Source of the DNA: Streptomyces sp. NRRL F-5122
GTDB lineage: Bacteria; Actinomycetota; Actinomycetes; Streptomycetales; Streptomycetaceae
Assembly: GCF_001507435.1 (NCBI RefSeq)
Contig: NZ_LMWH01000001.1
Span: 310,001 to 374,000, forward strand
Direction of reading: 5' to 3'
DNA length: 64,000 bases
Shown here: piece by piece, positions 61,746 to 64,000 of the stretch
Numbering within the stretch: position 1 is the first letter of the stretch
How the letters are laid out: each line of letters opens with the position of its first letter
Translations under genes and position numbers: made by a program
Notes under the pieces: model-generated
What the model was told of the DNA's origin: nothing
Database searches by the model: none
The model's input: only the letters and a program-made list of their open reading frames with translations

Positions 61746-63143
61746 TCAGCGCTCCTGGAACTGGAGGGACTTGGTCTGGAGGTATTCGGCGAGCCCGTGC
61801 GCGCCCAGTTCGCGGCCCACCCCGGACTGCTTGTAACCGCCGAAGGGGGCAAGGGGGTTGAAGCGTCCGCCGTTGATGTCGACCTGACCGGTCTCCAGCC
61901 GCCGGGCGAACGCGGCGGCCTCGGCGTCGTCGCCCGCCCAGACGGCACCGGCGAGTCCGTACACGGTGCCGTTGGCGATGCGCAGGGCGTCCTCCTCGTC
62001 CTCGTAGCGCAGGACGCAGAGCACAGGACCGAAGATCTCCTCCTGGGCGATCGTCATCTCGGGAGCGACGTCGGCGAAGACCGTGGGGCGGACGAAGTAG
62101 CCGCGCTCGCACGGGGATTCGGGGCCGCCCGCGATCAGGCGCGCGCCCTCCTCGATGCCCTTGTGGATGTAACTCCGCACCCGTTCCTGCTGCCTGGCGT
62201 TCACCACCGGACCGATGCGGTCGCCGTACTTCGCCGCCGCCGCGGCGGCGAGTTCCAGCGCCTCCTCGTACTGCTCCCGGTGCACCAGCATCCTCGTCCA
62301 GGCGCTGCACGTCTGCCCGGAGTTGGACATGACGTTGGCCACGCCGACGTTCACGGCCCTGGCGAGGTCCGCGCTCGGCAGGATGACGTTCGCGGACTTG
62401 CCGCCCAGTTCCAGCGCGACCTTCTTGACCGCCGCCCCCGCCGTCGCGCCGATCTGCCTGCCGACCGCGGTGGAGCCGGTGAAGGAGACGAGGTCGACGC
62501 CCTCGTGCGCGGCGAGCGCCTGGCCCGCGACCCGGCCCCGACCGGTGACGAGGTTGAACACCCCGGCCGGCACGCCCGACTCATGGACGGCCTCGGCGAA
62601 GATCTGGGCGGTCAGCGGGGTGTCCTCGGCGGGCTTGAGGACCACCGTGCAGCCCGCGGCCAGGGCGGGGGCGACCTTGGCGACGATCTGGTGGAGGGGG
62701 TAGTTCCAGGGCGTGATGGCACCCACGACCCCGATCGGCTCCTGGTGGACGACGGAGTTGCCGACCCGCTCCTCGAAGGCGTGCGTCGCGGCGAGTTCGG
62801 CGTACGAGCCGGCGACCAGGATCGGCATGCCCACATGGACGCTCTGCGAGAACGGCAGCGGTGCGCCGAGCTCGGCGGTGACGGTCTCGGCGATCTCGTC
62901 CTTGCGGGCCACGAGGACGTCGCGGAGGGCGCGGAGCCGGGCGGCGCGCTCGGCCGGCGAGGTCGACGCCCAGGACGGGAAGGCGGCGCGGGCGGCACGC
63001 ACGGCGGCGTCGACGTCATCGGCGGTCCCGGCCGGCACCTGGCCGACGACCTGCTCGTCGAGCGGGTTCACCACCTCGATGACGTCCGGTCCGGCGGCGG
63101 GACGCCAGGCGCCGTCGATGTACATGCCGTCATGTGCCTTCAT
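61746..63143 (-). CDS. aldehyde dehydrogenase
   Basis: A 465-residue NAD(P)-dependent enzyme. Catalytic Cys279 in SNSGQTCSAWTRM and general base Glu245 in ALELGGKSANVI are at the expected spacing, and TPWNYPLHQIVAKVAPALAAG binds the cofactor. Substrate range cannot be read. The ATG at 63143 follows GGGAGGA. A dyad at 63182-63200 precedes it and matches the one at the TetR/acyl-CoA dehydrogenase promoter, linking alcohol/aldehyde oxidation with acyl-CoA catabolism. Confidence 0.95.
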   Translation of the reverse strand: MKAHDGMYIDGAWRPAAGPDVIEVVNPLDEQVVGQVPAGTADDVDAAVRAARAAFPSWASTSPAERAARLRALRDVLVARKDEIAETVTAELGAPLPFSQSVHVGMPILVAGSYAELAATHAFEERVGNSVVHQEPIGVVGAITPWNYPLHQIVAKVAPALAAGCTVVLKPAEDTPLTAQIFAEAVHESGVPAGVFNLVTGRGRVAGQALAAHEGVDLVSFTGSTAVGRQIGATAGAAVKKVALELGGKSANVILPSADLARAVNVGVANVMSNSGQTCSAWTRMLVHREQYEEALELAAAAAAKYGDRIGPVVNARQQERVRSYIHKGIEEGARLIAGGPESPCERGYFVRPTVFADVAPEMTIAQEEIFGPVLCVLRYEDEEDALRIANGTVYGLAGAVWAGDDAEAAAFARRLETGQVDINGGRFNPLAPFGGYKQSGVGRELGAHGLAEYLQTKSLQFQER

Positions 63144-63181
63144 CGTCTTTCCTCCCGGGCCGCGCAGCCTCGTCCGGCCCC

Positions 63182-63200
63182 AAACTAGCGCCGTTAGTTT
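63182..63200. promoter_or_regulatory. 19-bp dyad at the aldehyde dehydrogenase promoter
   Basis: AAACTAGCG-C-CGTTAGTTT is a 9-1-9 inverted repeat with one mismatched pair, 39-57 bases before the aldehyde dehydrogenase start. It agrees at 15 of 19 bases with the site at 58203-58221, and all four differences are transitions. The rest of the 269-base gap to 63413 holds no supported gene. Confidence 0.75.
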
Positions 63201-63412
63201 TGGTGCGCCAGAGGCCTCCTGACACATGGGCACGGAGCCCAGGGGCGACGATCTCACGCCCGGGCCAGCAGTTGCCGGACGTGGCGCCACCGGTCCGAGG
63301 CCGCCCCGGGACACGGACCGCCCGTCGGGCCCGTCCCGTAACGGCTTCGTGCCGGGCGGAGTACGGGGCGGCCGGAACGCGCGAGGTGCCGGCCGCCGCG
63401 TGACCACCCGGG

Positions 63413-64000
63413 TCAGCTCGGTGTGTCGAGCGGCGCGAGCTCCACGGGAACGCCGTTGAGCACCGCGTTGCCCGACAGCGGGTCGAGCAGGCTGCCGTCG
63501 AGGAGCTGGTTGACGTTGACGCCCGGGTCGAGGGAGGCGTGGCTCATCCGGGTGCCGGGCCGGTCGTGGCCCCAGCCGTGCGGCAGGCTGACCACCCCGG
63601 GCCGGATGCCCTCGGTGAACTCGACGGGCGCGACGACCGCGCCACCCGCACCCTTCACCCGCACCCGGGCCCCGTCGACGAGCCCGAGCCGCTCGGCGTC
63701 CGAGGGGTGGATGTGCAGGGTGCACCGGTTGGACCCGCCGGTGAGCGCGGGCACGTTGTGCAGCCAGCTGTTGTTGGACCGCAGATGCCGCCGCCCCACG
63801 AGCACCAGCCCGTCGGCGCGCTCCCCCAGCGCCCGTTTCAGGCGCGGAAGGTCGTCCGCTATCGGCCGCGGCAGCAGTTCGACCTTGCCGCTCGCCGTCT
63901 TCAACGGCTGCGGCAGACGCGATCGGAGCGGTCCGAGATCGATGCCGTGCGGGTGGGCGAGCAGCCTCTCCAGGCTGAGCCCGTCGGTCCGGGCGCCGAA
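63413..64000 (-). CDS. molybdopterin oxidoreductase family protein (3' part)
   Basis: The last 195 residues of a longer gene whose start lies beyond the window; the frame is open to the edge. LPQPLKTASGKVELLPRP, SNNSWLHNVPALTGGSNRC and HPSDAERLGLVDGARVRVKG, then SLPHGWGHDRPGTRMSHASLDPGVNVNQL, are typical of the C-terminal molydopterin dinucleotide binding domain of formate dehydrogenase/nitrate reductase-type enzymes. The substrate cannot be judged from this end. Confidence 0.88.
   Translation of the reverse strand, partial: FGARTDGLSLERLLAHPHGIDLGPLRSRLPQPLKTASGKVELLPRPIADDLPRLKRALGERADGLVLVGRRHLRSNNSWLHNVPALTGGSNRCTLHIHPSDAERLGLVDGARVRVKGAGGAVVAPVEFTEGIRPGVVSLPHGWGHDRPGTRMSHASLDPGVNVNQLLDGSLLDPLSGNAVLNGVPVELAPLDTPS

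Noticed and set aside
1..64000. Mobile element, prophage, biosynthetic cluster or defence island
   Set aside because: No transposase, integrase, long terminal repeat, PKS/NRPS or defence family was recognised. Gene order looks like conserved chromosome.

Overview
The window is high-GC, densely coded actinobacterial DNA and is almost certainly Streptomyces chromosome. The evidence is the paired chaplin genes (one long with a sortase signal, one short), the mycothiol ligase mshC, the SCO1664-type/DUF3090/histidine phosphatase neighbourhood, the F420-dependent LLM oxidoreductase, frequent GTG starts and GC-rich hairpin terminators. From memory, much of the gene order follows the S. coelicolor region from glpF (about SCO1659) through chpC/chpH (about SCO1674/1675) to the gluconate genes (about SCO1678-1682). 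I see no insertion sequence, phage, integrase, CRISPR array or recognised defence locus. The sequence reads as ordinary vertically inherited chromosome.

Layout. (1) 1-4283: glycerol uptake and catabolism operon glpF-glpK-glpD, closed by a hairpin. (2) 4386-7258: nucleoside phosphorylase-like gene, amidohydrolase/deaminase and a GntR/FadR regulator. (3) 7442-13463: PAC2 protein (probable ParJ), mshC, a kinase-fold protein, DUF3090, histidine phosphatase and a CorA transporter. (4) 13504-19959: ferritin-like protein, LLM oxidoreductase, aldo/keto reductase, a RecD2-like protein whose ATPase motifs are degenerate, an acidic hypothetical and DUF5703. (5) 20192-21323: chaplins ChpC and ChpH. (6) 21511-28349: M20 peptidase, tRNA-Leu(GAG), PolX, and a CapA / phosphoribosyltransferase-hydrolase / DUF1876 set that resembles a mycobacterial dormancy locus, then YchJ. 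(7) 28401-33081: gluconate/idonate regulator, kinase, permease and two dehydrogenases. (8) 33100-41919: cytochrome b/molybdoenzyme pair, amino-acid permease, hypothetical, KsdD-like flavoprotein, DMT transporter, NUDIX, two DUF202 proteins and a His-rich protein. (9) 42091-47430: fatty-acid or CoA-ester catabolic genes (phosphotransferase, acyl-CoA dehydrogenase, acyl-CoA ligase, SDR) with a TetR regulator. (10) 47618-53996: NamZ-like muramidase, alpha/beta hydrolase, penicillin acylase and a zinc-ribbon hypothetical. (11) 54073-64000: BKACE enzyme, SoxR, MaoC, three further regulators, acyl-CoA dehydrogenase, transporter, alcohol and aldehyde dehydrogenases, and the end of a molybdopterin oxidoreductase.

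The most informative new signals are regulatory. Three separate near-palindromes can each be matched to one local TetR gene: ACC(A/G)GTCGG(T/C)A at three promoters, CTAAGC(A/G)-N2-(T/C)GCTTAG at two, and a 19-bp AAAYTAGC... dyad at two. Each links a regulator to CoA-ester, alcohol or aldehyde metabolism genes. The other item worth pursuing is the RecD2-like pseudo-helicase next to an aldo/keto reductase.
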